A DNA stretch of 64,000 nucleotides from positions 806,001 through 870,000 of the forward strand of contig OY970285.1 in NCBI GenBank assembly GCA_963716005.1. The letters are read 5' to 3'. The notes under the pieces were generated by a model that was not told the origin of the DNA, did no database searches, and worked only from the letters and a program-made list of their open reading frames with translations. The DNA comes from CAVRUF01 sp963716005. Its GTDB lineage: Bacteria > Actinomycetota > Thermoleophilia > Gaiellales > Gaiellaceae. Below, piece after piece: positions 9,225 to 17,775 of the stretch (positions are counted from its first letter, which is position 1; the number at the start of each line of letters is the position of its first letter). The position numbers were made by a program, and so were the translations under genes.

Positions 9225-10046
9225 ATGTCGCGAAGAGCGGCCCTTGCCGTCGCGCGCACGCCGTCCAGCCGGCCTGCGCTACCCGTCCTTTCGGGCGCCG
9301 TTTGGCGCGCCCTCGCGATCGCCGTCTGCGTGGTCGCCGCCCTCGCCCTCGGGTACGTGCTCGCGCGCCAGACGACGCTCTTCTCCATCCAGACGATCAA
9401 GATCACCGGCGCGAACCGCGAGGTGAAGCAGGAGGTCCGCGCAGCGCTCGCCCCGTACCAGGGCAAGAGCCTCGTCGCCATCGATCCCGCAGAAGTGGAG
9501 CGCACCCTGGCTGCCGTCCCAGCGGTGCGCTCCGCGCACGTCGACCGCGCGTTTCCGAACATGCTGAAGATCCAGGTGCAGGCCGAGCGCCCGCTCGCCG
9601 TCTACCGCGACGGCGCGAAGGCGTGGGTGATCGCACGCACAGGCCGGGTGCTCGCGCCGATCAAGCCGGACGAGCAGCCGGGGCTCCCGCGCCTCAAGGC
9701 CGAGGTCGAGAGCACGCCGACCGTGGGGAAGTCGCTCACCGGCACCGATGCCCTGACCGCGCTGCTCGCGCTCCAGGCGGTGCCCAACCGGCTGCCGGGC
9801 AAGGTGCTCTACTCGCAGGTCGACGAGATCGGAGTCACGCTCGTCATGGCCGGCTCGGGGCTCGAGATCAGGCTCGGCGAGCCGCGCGAGCTGGAGGCGA
9901 AAATGGCCGCCGCTGTCGCGGTGTTGAACGCGCTCCCGGCCGAGGAACTGCCCACCGTGGGCTACGTCGATGTGAGCCTTCCCGAGCGCGCCGTCACCGG
10001 GCCCATAGCTCAACCCTCAAGTGAGACTTCAGACTTTGAAGAATAA
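9225..10046 (+). CDS. ftsQ: FtsQ/DivIB cell division protein
   Basis: Bitopic membrane protein of the divisome (FtsQLB). 273 aa: a short basic cytoplasmic tail, one transmembrane helix (about residues 25-45), then a POTRA domain beginning FSIQTIKITGANREVKQEV and a FtsQ domain (AVYRDGAKAWVIARTGRVLAP). The sequence is weakly conserved, but length, topology and position between murB and ftsZ fix the assignment. No ddl gene lies between murB and ftsQ. Intact frame ending TAA 10044-10046; the ftsZ promoter begins 20 bp later. Confidence 0.9.
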   Translation: MSRRAALAVARTPSSRPALPVLSGAVWRALAIAVCVVAALALGYVLARQTTLFSIQTIKITGANREVKQEVRAALAPYQGKSLVAIDPAEVERTLAAVPAVRSAHVDRAFPNMLKIQVQAERPLAVYRDGAKAWVIARTGRVLAPIKPDEQPGLPRLKAEVESTPTVGKSLTGTDALTALLALQAVPNRLPGKVLYSQVDEIGVTLVMAGSGLEIRLGEPRELEAKMAAAVAVLNALPAEELPTVGYVDVSLPERAVTGPIAQPSSETSDFEE

Positions 10047-10065
10047 CCCCCTGCAAACGAGGTGT

Positions 10066-10094
10066 TTGACAGGGATTTTTCCACAGCGTACGCT
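10066..10094 (+). promoter_or_regulatory. Predicted sigma70-type promoter of ftsZ
   Basis: TTGACA at 10066-10071, exactly 17 bases, then TACGCT at 10089-10094: a perfect -35 box and a TANNNT -10. The stretch is clearly more AT-rich than its surroundings. The predicted start near 10101 leaves a leader of about 24 nt before the ATG at 10125. This would let ftsZ be expressed separately from the upstream mur/fts genes. Confidence 0.7.
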
Positions 10095-10124
10095 GCTGGG
10101 ACGCTCAACCAGTACTTCAGACCT

Positions 10125-11189
10125 ATGAGAGATCAAACAGGCAGCTATCTAGCGGTGATCAAAGTCGTCGGCATCGGCGGCGGAGGATCCAACGCGGTCA
10201 ACCGCATGGTCGACGCAGGCCTCAAGGGCGTCGAGTTCGTCGCGGTGAACACCGACGCGCAGGCTCTCCTCATGTGCGACGCCGACGTGAAGCTCCATAT
10301 CGGCGCGACCTCGACACGTGGTCTGGGGGCCGGCGCGAATCCCGAGGTCGGCACGACCGCGGCACTCGAGAGCCGCGACGAGATCAAGGAGGCGCTCAAG
10401 GGCGCGGACATGGTCTTCGTCACCGCGGGCGAGGGTGGCGGCACCGGGACGGGCGGCGCGCCGATCATCGCGGAGACCGCCCGAGAGCTGGGCGCGCTCA
10501 CCGTCGGTGTTGTCACCAGGCCGTTCTCCTTCGAGGGCCGCAAGCGCGCCGAGCAGGCGCAGCTGGGCATCTCGGCGTTGCAGGACCAGGTCGACACGCT
10601 GATCGTCATCCCGAACGACCGGCTGCTCCAGGTCGTCCAGCAGGAGACCTCGGTCGTTGACGCGTTCCGCATGGCCGACGACGTCCTGCGCCAGGGCGTC
10701 CAGGGCATCACAGACCTGATCACCGTGCCCGGGCTGGTCAACCTCGACTTCGCCGACGTCCGGACGATCATGCGCGACGCCGGCTCGGCGCTCATGGGCA
10801 TCGGCGAGGCCGACGGCCCGAACCGCGCCGGCGAGGCTGCGCGCATGGCCGTGTCGTCGCCGCTCCTCGAGTCGTCGATCGACGGGGCAACCGGGGTGCT
10901 GCTGAACATCAGCGGCGGGCCGGACATCGGACTCTTCGAGGTGAACGAGGCGGCCGAGGTCGTCACCGAGGCGGCCGACCAGAACGCGAACGTGATCTTC
11001 GGCGCCGTGATCAACGACCAGCTCGCCGGCTCGGTGCGCGTCACTGTGATCGCGACCGGCTTCGGCGAGACGAAGCGCCGCACCAAGCGCAAGGAAGGCG
11101 CCGGCGAGAAGCCCGCCGAGGAGCCGAGCCGCGGGTTCGACGTCCCGCAGGACATCCTCGAAGTTCCCTCGTTCCTCCGCGACGAGTAG
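10125..11189 (+). CDS. ftsZ: FtsZ, tubulin-like division GTPase
   Basis: Polymerises at mid-cell to form the Z ring. The ATG at 10125 (MRDQTGSYLAVIKVVGIGGGG) is preferred over a longer in-frame GTG at 10062 because the latter would place the -35/-10 promoter inside the gene. GIGGGGSNAVNRM, NTDAQAL, the tubulin signature GEGGGTGTGGAP and the T7-loop region NLDFADV are present. The C-terminal peptide DVPQDILEVPSFLRDE is the conserved tail that binds membrane and divisome partners. 354 aa, typical for actinobacterial FtsZ. Intact frame. Confidence 0.98.
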   Translation: MRDQTGSYLAVIKVVGIGGGGSNAVNRMVDAGLKGVEFVAVNTDAQALLMCDADVKLHIGATSTRGLGAGANPEVGTTAALESRDEIKEALKGADMVFVTAGEGGGTGTGGAPIIAETARELGALTVGVVTRPFSFEGRKRAEQAQLGISALQDQVDTLIVIPNDRLLQVVQQETSVVDAFRMADDVLRQGVQGITDLITVPGLVNLDFADVRTIMRDAGSALMGIGEADGPNRAGEAARMAVSSPLLESSIDGATGVLLNISGGPDIGLFEVNEAAEVVTEAADQNANVIFGAVINDQLAGSVRVTVIATGFGETKRRTKRKEGAGEKPAEEPSRGFDVPQDILEVPSFLRDE

Positions 11190-11215
11190 CCGCGGCGCGA
11201 TAGCGTCCAGGGGCG

Positions 11216-12599
11216 ATGCGTCCGCCCCGTGAGCCTTTTCGGATCAAGATGGTCGAGCCCATCCGGGCGACGACCCGTGAGGAGCGCGAGGGCGCGCTCG
11301 AGATCGCCGGCTGGAACGTCTTCCAGCTCGCCGCGCGCGACGTCGAGCTCGACCTCCTGACCGACTCCGGCACCGGGGCGATGTCGAACACGCAGTGGGC
11401 GGCGCTCATGCTCGGCGACGAGTCGTATGCCGGCTCGCAGAGCTTCACGCGCTTCCAGGCGGCGGTCGAGGAGGTGCTCGGCTTTCCCTTCGTCGTGCCG
11501 GCCCATCAGGGGCGCGGCGCCGAGGGCGTCTTCTTCGGCGCGATCATCGATCCCGGCGAGATCGTCCCGTCGAACGCGCACTTCGACACGACGCGCGCGC
11601 ACATCGAGATCCGCGAGGGCATCGCGCTCGACCTTCCGTGCTCCGAGGCGGGCGATCCGACGACCGACGCGCCGTTCAAGGGGAACATGGACGTCGCGCG
11701 CCTCGTCGATCTGCTCGACGGGCCCGAGGGCGAGAAGGTCGCGATCGTGATGCTGACGCTCACGAACAACGCGGGCGGCGGCCAGCCGGTATCGCTTCAG
11801 AACATCCGCGAGGTCGCCGCGGTGGCCCGCGAGCGCGACAAGAAGCTCGTCCTCGACATCGCCCGCTTCGCCGAGAACGCGTGGTTCATCAAGGAGCGCG
11901 AGGCCGGCTACGCGGAGGTGCCGCTGCCGCAGATCGTGCGCGAGATGATGGCAGACGCCGACGGCGTCCTCATGAGCGCCAAGAAGGACGCGATCGCGAA
12001 CATCGGCGGCTTCGTCGCCATCCGCGACGACGAGGAGTTCTTCACCGGTCTCCAGATGCGCGGCGTCGTGACCGAGGGCTTCCCGACCTACGGCGGCCTC
12101 GCCGGGCGCGACCTCGAGGTGATCGCGGTCGGCCTCTACGAGGTGATGGACGAGGAGTACCTGCGGCACCGCATCGCCCAGGTCGCCTACCTCGGCGAGT
12201 CGCTCGCCGCGGCCGGTGCCTCGGTCGTCCAGCCCGACCGGCGGTCACGCGGTCTACCTGAACGCGGGCGAGACGCTGCCGCACATTCCGCCGGCCGGCT
12301 TCCCCGGTTGGGCGCTCTCGTGCGCGCTCTACCTCGCGGGCGGGGTGCGCGGCGCGGAGATCGGCTCGGTCATGGCCGGGCGCGATCCCGCCACCGGGGA
12401 GAACCGGCATCCGCGGCTCGAGCTCCTGCGGCTCGCGGTTCCGCGGCGCACGTACACCTCGCGCCAGCTCGAGCACGCCGCCGACGCGATGGCGGAGATC
12501 CTCGAGAAGCCGGAGGCGGTTCCCGCCTACGAGCTCGTCGCCGAGGCGCCCGTGCTGCGGCATTTCACAGCCCGGTTCCAGCCCGCCGCAGCCGGTTAG
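11216..12599 (+). CDS. Tryptophanase/tyrosine phenol-lyase family beta-eliminating lyase (frame break near 12235)
   Basis: PLP enzyme of the TnaA/TPL family, which splits tryptophan or tyrosine into indole or phenol, pyruvate and ammonia. Visible: EPFRIKMVEPI and LTDSGTGAMS near the N terminus, PAHQGRGAE, the PLP-lysine segment SAKKDAIANIGG, and EGFPTYGGLAGRDLE. After an extra base around 12233-12235 the frame resumes as TGGHAVYLNAG, LLRLAVPRRTYT and VLRHFTARF. Restored length is 460 aa, as for the family. It mixes TnaA-like (EGFPTYGGL) and TPL-like (AGRDLE, GGHAV) traits, so the amino-acid substrate is not assigned. It lies 26 bp after ftsZ and 10 bp before gcvT, and may be co-transcribed with the glycine cleavage genes. 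Confidence 0.88.
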
Positions 12600-12609
12600 G
12601 ATCGCGCTC

Positions 12610-13638
12610 GTGGAGACGCTCCGCCGCACGCCGCTCTACGAGCGACACGCCGAGCTCGGCGCCCGCATCGTCCCCTTCGCCGGCTGGGAGATGCCGGTGC
12701 AGTACACGGCGATCGTCGAGGAGCACAAGGCGGTTCGCAGCTCCGCGGGCGTCTTCGACGTCTCGCACATGGGCCAGCTCATGCTCGAGGGCGACGGTGC
12801 GACCGACTACCTGCAGGCACGGCTCTCGAACGACCTCGGCCGAATCGGATCGGCCCAGGCGCAGTACACGCTGCTCACGAACGAGCGCGGCGGGATCACC
12901 GATGACCTCATCGCGTACCGCGGCGGCGAGGACGACTACCTCCTCGTCGTGAACGCGTCGAACATCGAGCCCGACCATGCCGCGCTCGCGGAAACGACAG
13001 ACGTGTCGGACGAGTGGGCGCTCCTCGCCGTCCAGGGCCCGGAGGCGCTCGACCGGCTCGACATCGAGATAGAGCCGTTCACGCATCGCCGCGGCGACGT
13101 GCTCGGCGTCGAGTGCTTCATCGGCGGCACCGGCTACACCGGCGAGCGCGGCTGCGAGCTCGGCTGCGATCCCGGCGACGCGGTCCGCCTGTGGGACGCC
13201 ATCCTGGCCGCGGGAGTCGTCCCCTGCGGGCTCGGCGCGCGCGACACGCTGCGCCTCGAGGCCTGCTATCCGTTGCACGGCCAGGACATCGGCCCCGACC
13301 GCACGCCGATCGCGGGCGGACTCGGCTGGGCGTGCTCGCTCGACAAGGAGTTCACCGGCGTGGAGATCCTGCGCCGCGAGAAGGAGGAGGGTCCGGCCGA
13401 GAAGCTGGTCGCGTTCACGATGGTCGACAAGGGCATCCCGCGCGCGGGCATGTCGGTCGCCGAGGGCGGCGTCGTCACCTCGGGGACGCTCTCGCCGATG
13501 CTCGACGAGGGGATCGGCCTCGCCTACGTGCCGGCCGACCTCGCCGCGCCGGACACCGAGATCACGATCGATCTTCGCGGCCGTCCACGCCGCGCCCGTA
13601 TCGTCCCGAAGCCGTTCATCAAGGGGAAGGAGAGCTGA
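12610..13638 (+). CDS. gcvT: GcvT, aminomethyltransferase (glycine cleavage T protein)
   Basis: Transfers the aminomethyl carbon from lipoylated GcvH to tetrahydrofolate, giving 5,10-methylene-THF and ammonia. 342 aa from the GTG at 12610. N terminus TPLYERHAELGARIVPFAGWEMPVQY is characteristic; FDVSHMGQ, the GTGYTGERGCEL segment, GLGARDTLRLEACYPLHG (folate-site Asp region) and the C-terminal RIVPKPFI are present. Intact. First of four tightly packed gcv genes; the stop overlaps the gcvH start. Confidence 0.96.
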   Translation: METLRRTPLYERHAELGARIVPFAGWEMPVQYTAIVEEHKAVRSSAGVFDVSHMGQLMLEGDGATDYLQARLSNDLGRIGSAQAQYTLLTNERGGITDDLIAYRGGEDDYLLVVNASNIEPDHAALAETTDVSDEWALLAVQGPEALDRLDIEIEPFTHRRGDVLGVECFIGGTGYTGERGCELGCDPGDAVRLWDAILAAGVVPCGLGARDTLRLEACYPLHGQDIGPDRTPIAGGLGWACSLDKEFTGVEILRREKEEGPAEKLVAFTMVDKGIPRAGMSVAEGGVVTSGTLSPMLDEGIGLAYVPADLAAPDTEITIDLRGRPRRARIVPKPFIKGKES

Positions 13639-14033
13639 TGGCCGCCGACGAGAGCTATCCGAGCGATCTCAAGTACCACCACGAGCACGACTGGGCGCGC
13701 ATCGACGGTGACACGGCCGTACTGGGGATCACCTGGTACGCGCAGGACTCCCTCGGCGAGATCGTCCACTACGAGGCGCCCGAGGAAGGCGGCGCGATCG
13801 CCAAGGACGAGAGCTACGGCGAGGTCGAGTCGGTCAAGGCGGTGTCGGACGTGATCGCTCCGCTCTCCGGCGAGGTGATCGAAGTGAACGCTGCGCTCGT
13901 CGACGCGCCCGAGACGATCAACGAGGATCCGTACGGCGACGGCTGGCTCGTGAAGATCCGGCTCTCCGATCCCGACGAGGTCGACTCGCTGCTCACGGTC
14001 GAGGCCTACAAGAAGGTGCTCGAAGACCTGTGA
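13638..14033 (+). CDS. gcvH: GcvH, lipoyl carrier protein of the glycine cleavage system
   Basis: Small carrier that shuttles the aminomethyl group between GcvP, GcvT and the L protein. 131 aa, standard length. YHHEHDWARIDGD opens the fold, and the lipoylation site is the Lys in GEVESVKAVSD, with the usual NPYGDGW-like NEDPYGDGWL toward the end. ATG at 13638 inside the gcvT stop (TGATG), and GTGA overlap with gcvPA. No lipoyl ligase or L protein gene occurs in the window. Confidence 0.97.
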   Translation: MAADESYPSDLKYHHEHDWARIDGDTAVLGITWYAQDSLGEIVHYEAPEEGGAIAKDESYGEVESVKAVSDVIAPLSGEVIEVNAALVDAPETINEDPYGDGWLVKIRLSDPDEVDSLLTVEAYKKVLEDL

Positions 14034-15361
14034 GCCGCGCGCTGCCGTTCCTTTCGCTCACGGATTCGGACCGCGACGAGATGCTCGCGGCGATCGGCGT
14101 CGCCTCCGTCGAGGAGCTCTTCCGCGACATCCCCGAGGCAGTGCGCTTCCGCGGCGAGCTGGCGCTCGAGCCGGCGCTCTCCGAGCAGGAGATCGTTGCG
14201 CACCTGACCGAACTGGCCGAGCGCAACGCGCACACGGGGAGCGAGCTGTCGTTCCTCGGCGCGGGGATCTACGACCACTACGTGCCGGCGTTCGTCGACG
14301 CGATGCTCGCGCGCGGGGAGTTCCTGACCGCGTACACGCCGTACCAGCCGGAGATGAGCCAGGGGACGCTGCAGGCGATCTTCGAGTACCAGACGGCGAT
14401 CTGCGAGCTGACCGGGATGGACGTCTCGAACGCGTCGGGCTACGACGGGCCGACCGCCGCGGCGGACGCCTGCTACGTGGCAAAGCACGTGACGGGCCGC
14501 TCGAAGGTCGTCCTCTGCGAGACGGTCAATCCGCAGGTGCGCCAGGTCGTGAAGACGTACGCGCCGGGGTTCGGGCTCGAGGTCGTCGAGGTCGGGCACA
14601 CGGACGGCGTGACGTCGGTCGACGATGTAGCTGCGGTCGCGGGCGACGCCGCCTGCGTGATCTTCCAGCAGCCGAACGTCTTCGGCTGCCTCGAGCCGGC
14701 GCCGGACCTGGCGGCGGCCGCGAACGACGCGGGCGCACTGCCGGTCGCCTACGTCGATCCGATGTCGCTCGGCCTGCTCGAGGCGCCGGGCGCCTACGGG
14801 TGCGCGATCGCGGTCGGCGAAGGCCAGCCGGCCGGCAACTACCAGGCCTACGGCGGCCCGCACTACGGGTTCCTCGCGGCGCGGATGGACTACGTGCGCC
14901 GCATGCCGGGCCGGATCGTCGGCGAGACGACGGACGAGGACGGCAAGCGCGCCTACGTCCTCACGCTGCAGACGCGCGAGCAGCACATCCGCCGCGAGAA
15001 GGCGACGCACAACATGACGACGAACCAAACGCTCCTCGCGCTCGCCGGGCTCATGTACCTGTCGTGGCTCGGGCCGCAGGGGCTGCGCGAGGTGGGGGAG
15101 AACTGCCTCGGACTCGCGGAGTACGCGAAAGAACGGCTCGGCCTTCCGCTCGCGTTCCCCGAGCAGGCGACCTTCAAGGAGTTCGCGGTGCGGCTCGACC
15201 GCCCAGTGGTGGGCGCGATCCGCGATGCGCGCGCCGCAGGCGTCCACCCCGGCTACGCGATCGGGCGCGACTACGAGGGGATGGACGACGTGCTCCTCGT
15301 TTGCGTCACCGAGAAGAAGACGAAGGCCGACATCGATCGGCTCGCCGAGGTGCTTGCGTGA
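14030..15361 (+). CDS. gcvPA: GcvPA, glycine dehydrogenase (decarboxylating) subunit 1
   Basis: N-terminal half of the P protein as a separate subunit, the arrangement of many Gram-positives and Thermoleophilia. 443 aa. Conserved stretches FLGAGIYDHYVPAFVD, AYTPYQPEMSQGTLQAIFEYQT, NASGYDGPTAAADA, FGCLEP and TREQHIRREKATHNMTTNQ are typical. It pairs with GcvPB, which carries the PLP lysine. GTG at 14030 overlaps the gcvH stop. Intact frame. About 140 bp, with a short GC hairpin near 15396-15410 and no ORF, separate it from gcvPB. Confidence 0.96.
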   Translation: MSRALPFLSLTDSDRDEMLAAIGVASVEELFRDIPEAVRFRGELALEPALSEQEIVAHLTELAERNAHTGSELSFLGAGIYDHYVPAFVDAMLARGEFLTAYTPYQPEMSQGTLQAIFEYQTAICELTGMDVSNASGYDGPTAAADACYVAKHVTGRSKVVLCETVNPQVRQVVKTYAPGFGLEVVEVGHTDGVTSVDDVAAVAGDAACVIFQQPNVFGCLEPAPDLAAAANDAGALPVAYVDPMSLGLLEAPGAYGCAIAVGEGQPAGNYQAYGGPHYGFLAARMDYVRRMPGRIVGETTDEDGKRAYVLTLQTREQHIRREKATHNMTTNQTLLALAGLMYLSWLGPQGLREVGENCLGLAEYAKERLGLPLAFPEQATFKEFAVRLDRPVVGAIRDARAAGVHPGYAIGRDYEGMDDVLLVCVTEKKTKADIDRLAEVLA

Positions 15362-15500
15362 GCCTGTTAAGGGCAGTCGCGCGGGTGTTACTACGGGTCC
15401 CGACCCGCCCCCTGCTCGGCTACAGCCTATCGCCGAGACCCGTACGCGTGGTAAACGGAAACGTGCCGCATTTGCAGCAGGTTCTCCACAGGAGCCGACC

Positions 15501-16967
15501 GTGCAGCTGATCTACGAACAGTCCAGGCCGGGCCGCCGGGCCTCGACGCTGCCGGACACCGGACTCCCGGTTCCGGAACTCCCAGCCGCGCTGCGCCGCT
15601 CGAGCCCGCCACGGCTTCCGGAGCTCTCCGAGCCCGAGATCGTTCGCCACTTCACGGCGCTCGCCGACCGGACGTTCGGCGTCGACACGGGCTTCTATCC
15701 GCTCGGCTCCTGCACGATGAAGCACAACCCGCGGATGAACGAGCGCGTCGTCTCGCTGCCCGGGTTCCGCGACCTGCATCCGCTCCAGGAGGAGGACGGC
15801 GCGCAGGGCGCGATGGAGCTCATGTGGCGCCTCCAGGAGATCCTCGCCGAGGTTGTCGGCCTCGACGCGGTCTCGCTCCAGCCCGCCGCCGGATCGCAGG
15901 GCGAGCTCACCGGGCTGATGCTCATACGTGCCTACTTCGAGGATCGAGGCGAGGGCGACACGCGCGACACGATCTTCGTCGCAGACACGGCGCACGGGAC
16001 GAACCCGGCGAGCGTCACGATGGCCGGCTACAAGCTCCAGAAAGTCGGCACGGACGCGCGCGGGAACCTCGACGTCGACGAGCTGCGCGAGCTCGTGAAC
16101 GAGCGAACCGCAGGGCTCATGCTCACGAACCCGTCGACGCTCGGGCTCTTCGACGAGCGGATCGAGGAGGTCGCGAGGATCTTCCACGACGCCGGCGCGC
16201 TCCTCTACTACGACGGCGCGAACCTGAACGCGGTCTGCGGCATCTCGCGGCCGGGCGACATGGGCTTCGACATCGTCCACTACAACCTGCACAAGACCTT
16301 CTCGCAGCCGCACGGCGGCGGCGGGCCCGGCGGCGGGCCGGTCGCGGTTCGGAAGCAGCTCGAGCAGTTCCTCCCGGTGCCCGCGGTCGCCCGCGACGGC
16401 GACCGGTTCTTCTACGACTACGACCGGCCGAAGTCGATCGGCAAGGTGCGCGGCTACTACGGCCCGTTCGGCGTGTTCGTGCGCTCGTACGCCTACATCC
16501 GCTCCTACGGGCCGCACCTGAAGGACATGTCCGAAGTGGCCGTGCTGAACGCGAACTACCTGCTCGCCCGGCTGCGCGACTCCTACGTCCTACCGTTCGA
16601 GCGGCTCTGCATGCACGAGTTCGTCCTCTCGGCACGCACGCTGAAGAAGGAGCACGGCGCGACGGCACTCGACGTCGCCAAGCGGCTCATGGACTACGGG
16701 TTCCACCCACCGACCGTCTACTTCCCGCTGATCGTCCCGGAAGCGCTCATGATCGAGCCGACCGAGACGGAGCCGAAGGAGCGCCTCGACGCGTTCATCG
16801 AGGCGATGCGCGCGATCGCTCGTGAGGCGGCCGAGGACAAGGACATTCTGAAGTCGGCCCCGCACGATCGGCCGGTCCGCCGCCTCGACGAGGTGAAGGC
16901 GGCCAAACGGACGGTCGTGCGCTACGGGTTCGAGTCGCACCCGGATCTCAGCACGGCCGAGGTCTAG
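15501..16967 (+). CDS. gcvPB: GcvPB, glycine dehydrogenase (decarboxylating) subunit 2
   Basis: PLP-bearing subunit that decarboxylates glycine and loads the aminomethyl group on GcvH. 488 aa from the GTG at 15501, which has GGAG eight bases upstream. FYPLGSCTMKHNPRMNE, AAGSQGELTGL, DTAHGTNPASV, MLTNPSTLGLFD and the PLP-lysine segment HYNLHKTFSQPHGGGGPGGGP are all visible. The gap of about 140 bp after gcvPA is larger than between the other gcv genes, so an additional promoter is possible. The stop is two bases before the apparent start of the following cupin gene. Confidence 0.97.
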   Translation: MQLIYEQSRPGRRASTLPDTGLPVPELPAALRRSSPPRLPELSEPEIVRHFTALADRTFGVDTGFYPLGSCTMKHNPRMNERVVSLPGFRDLHPLQEEDGAQGAMELMWRLQEILAEVVGLDAVSLQPAAGSQGELTGLMLIRAYFEDRGEGDTRDTIFVADTAHGTNPASVTMAGYKLQKVGTDARGNLDVDELRELVNERTAGLMLTNPSTLGLFDERIEEVARIFHDAGALLYYDGANLNAVCGISRPGDMGFDIVHYNLHKTFSQPHGGGGPGGGPVAVRKQLEQFLPVPAVARDGDRFFYDYDRPKSIGKVRGYYGPFGVFVRSYAYIRSYGPHLKDMSEVAVLNANYLLARLRDSYVLPFERLCMHEFVLSARTLKKEHGATALDVAKRLMDYGFHPPTVYFPLIVPEALMIEPTETEPKERLDAFIEAMRAIAREAAEDKDILKSAPHDRPVRRLDEVKAAKRTVVRYGFESHPDLSTAEV

Positions 16968-16969
16968 CC

Positions 16970-17326
16970 CTGAAGATCCGCTCCCGCGACGACGCCGCGC
17001 CGTTCACGACGGCGGACGGCTCGACGATCCGCGTGTTGCTCGACGCAGCGGAGGGCGGCGCGGTGAACCAGAGTCTCGCGGAAGCCGTTGTGGAAGCGGG
17101 AGGCGAGACCGAACGGCACTACCACGCGGAGACCGAGGAGCTGTACGTGATGCTCTCCGGGACCGGCGAGATGGAGGTAGAAGGCGAGCGCCGCGAGGTC
17201 GGGCCGGGCGACGCGATCCTCATCCCGCCCGGCGCGTGGCACCAGATCCGCGCCGGCTCGGAGGAGCTCCGCTTCCTGTGCTGCTGCGCACCGCCGTATC
17301 GCCACGAAGACACGTTCTTTTCGTAA
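16970..17326 (+). CDS. Small cupin-domain protein, probable CTG start
   Basis: Single-domain cupin of about 118 aa. The conserved barrel motifs are HYHAETEELYVMLSG (His-His-Glu metal site) and the second motif PPGAWHQI; function is unknown, and similar proteins bind metals or small ligands. The homologous N terminus (KIRSRDDAAPFTTADGS, then TIRVLL) is encoded from CTG 16970, two bases after gcvPB. The first standard start codon is GTG 17033, which would cut off the first beta strand, so a non-canonical start or a miscalled base is likely. Same strand as, and apparently coupled to, the gcv operon. Confidence 0.7.
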   Translation: MKIRSRDDAAPFTTADGSTIRVLLDAAEGGAVNQSLAEAVVEAGGETERHYHAETEELYVMLSGTGEMEVEGERREVGPGDAILIPPGAWHQIRAGSEELRFLCCCAPPYRHEDTFFS

Positions 17327-17430
17327 CCCGCGTTGAATCGTTTCGATTGCGGCACAGGACCGGCACGGCTCGCGACAGACGCGTGCGGGTTTCGTGGTTA
17401 CGCTCGAAGCGGGTTCGAGGGCGGCGCGGT

Positions 17431-17453
17431 CCCCACCCTTCAGAAGGGTGGGG
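17431..17453. terminator. Strong GC hairpin between convergent genes
   Basis: CCCCACCCTT (17431-17440), loop CAG, AAGGGTGGGG (17444-17453): a perfect 10-bp stem. It lies between the end of the plus-strand gcv/cupin operon and the minus-strand DUF6510/reductase operon. No clear T-tract follows, so factor-independent termination is uncertain. The rest of 17327-17511 holds no gene that I can support. Confidence 0.45.
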
Positions 17454-17511
17454 GTGCGAACATGACTTGAGGAGCCGTGTCCGCAACGGGCAGGCCTCGG
17501 TGAGGCGCCGG

Positions 17512-17775
17512 CTAGCCCGGCCGCGGCAGTTCGAGTGAGCGCAGGCCGTGCAGGGCCACATACCGCTGCTCGCGCGCCTCGACGATCTGCACGAGCACCT
17601 CGCCGCACGCAGGACAGCGGCCCACGATTCCCGGGCAGCGGATGTACACGACCATCCGCGCGACCTCGCCGCGGGCGCCGCAGTGGGCGCACGTGCCGAA
17701 CGCTCCGGTCAGCTCGACGCCGAACACCTCGAAGAGCACGCCGGCGAGCGCGTTTCCGTCGAGGGTCGCGCTCAT
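17512..17775 (-). CDS. DUF6510-type small zinc-ribbon-like protein
   Basis: 87 aa from ATG 17775. Starts MSATLDGNALAGVLFEVFG, the DGNAxAGxLxEVFG opening of DUF6510 proteins. Two Cys pairs, CAHCG and RCPACG, predict a zinc ribbon; there is no transmembrane segment. Function unknown. It is the last gene of a three-gene minus-strand operon with a molybdopterin oxidoreductase and a flavin reductase, a combination seen in other actinobacteria, and its start overlaps the reductase stop by four bases. It may be an assembly or accessory protein for that redox pair (inference). Intact. Confidence 0.72.
   Translation of the reverse strand: MSATLDGNALAGVLFEVFGVELTGAFGTCAHCGARGEVARMVVYIRCPGIVGRCPACGEVLVQIVEAREQRYVALHGLRSLELPRPG

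Noticed and set aside
15362..15500. A small gene or riboswitch in the gap between gcvPA and gcvPB
   Set aside because: No start-to-stop frame with convincing codon use; and I could not recognise the paired aptamer features of a glycine riboswitch, only a short GC hairpin.
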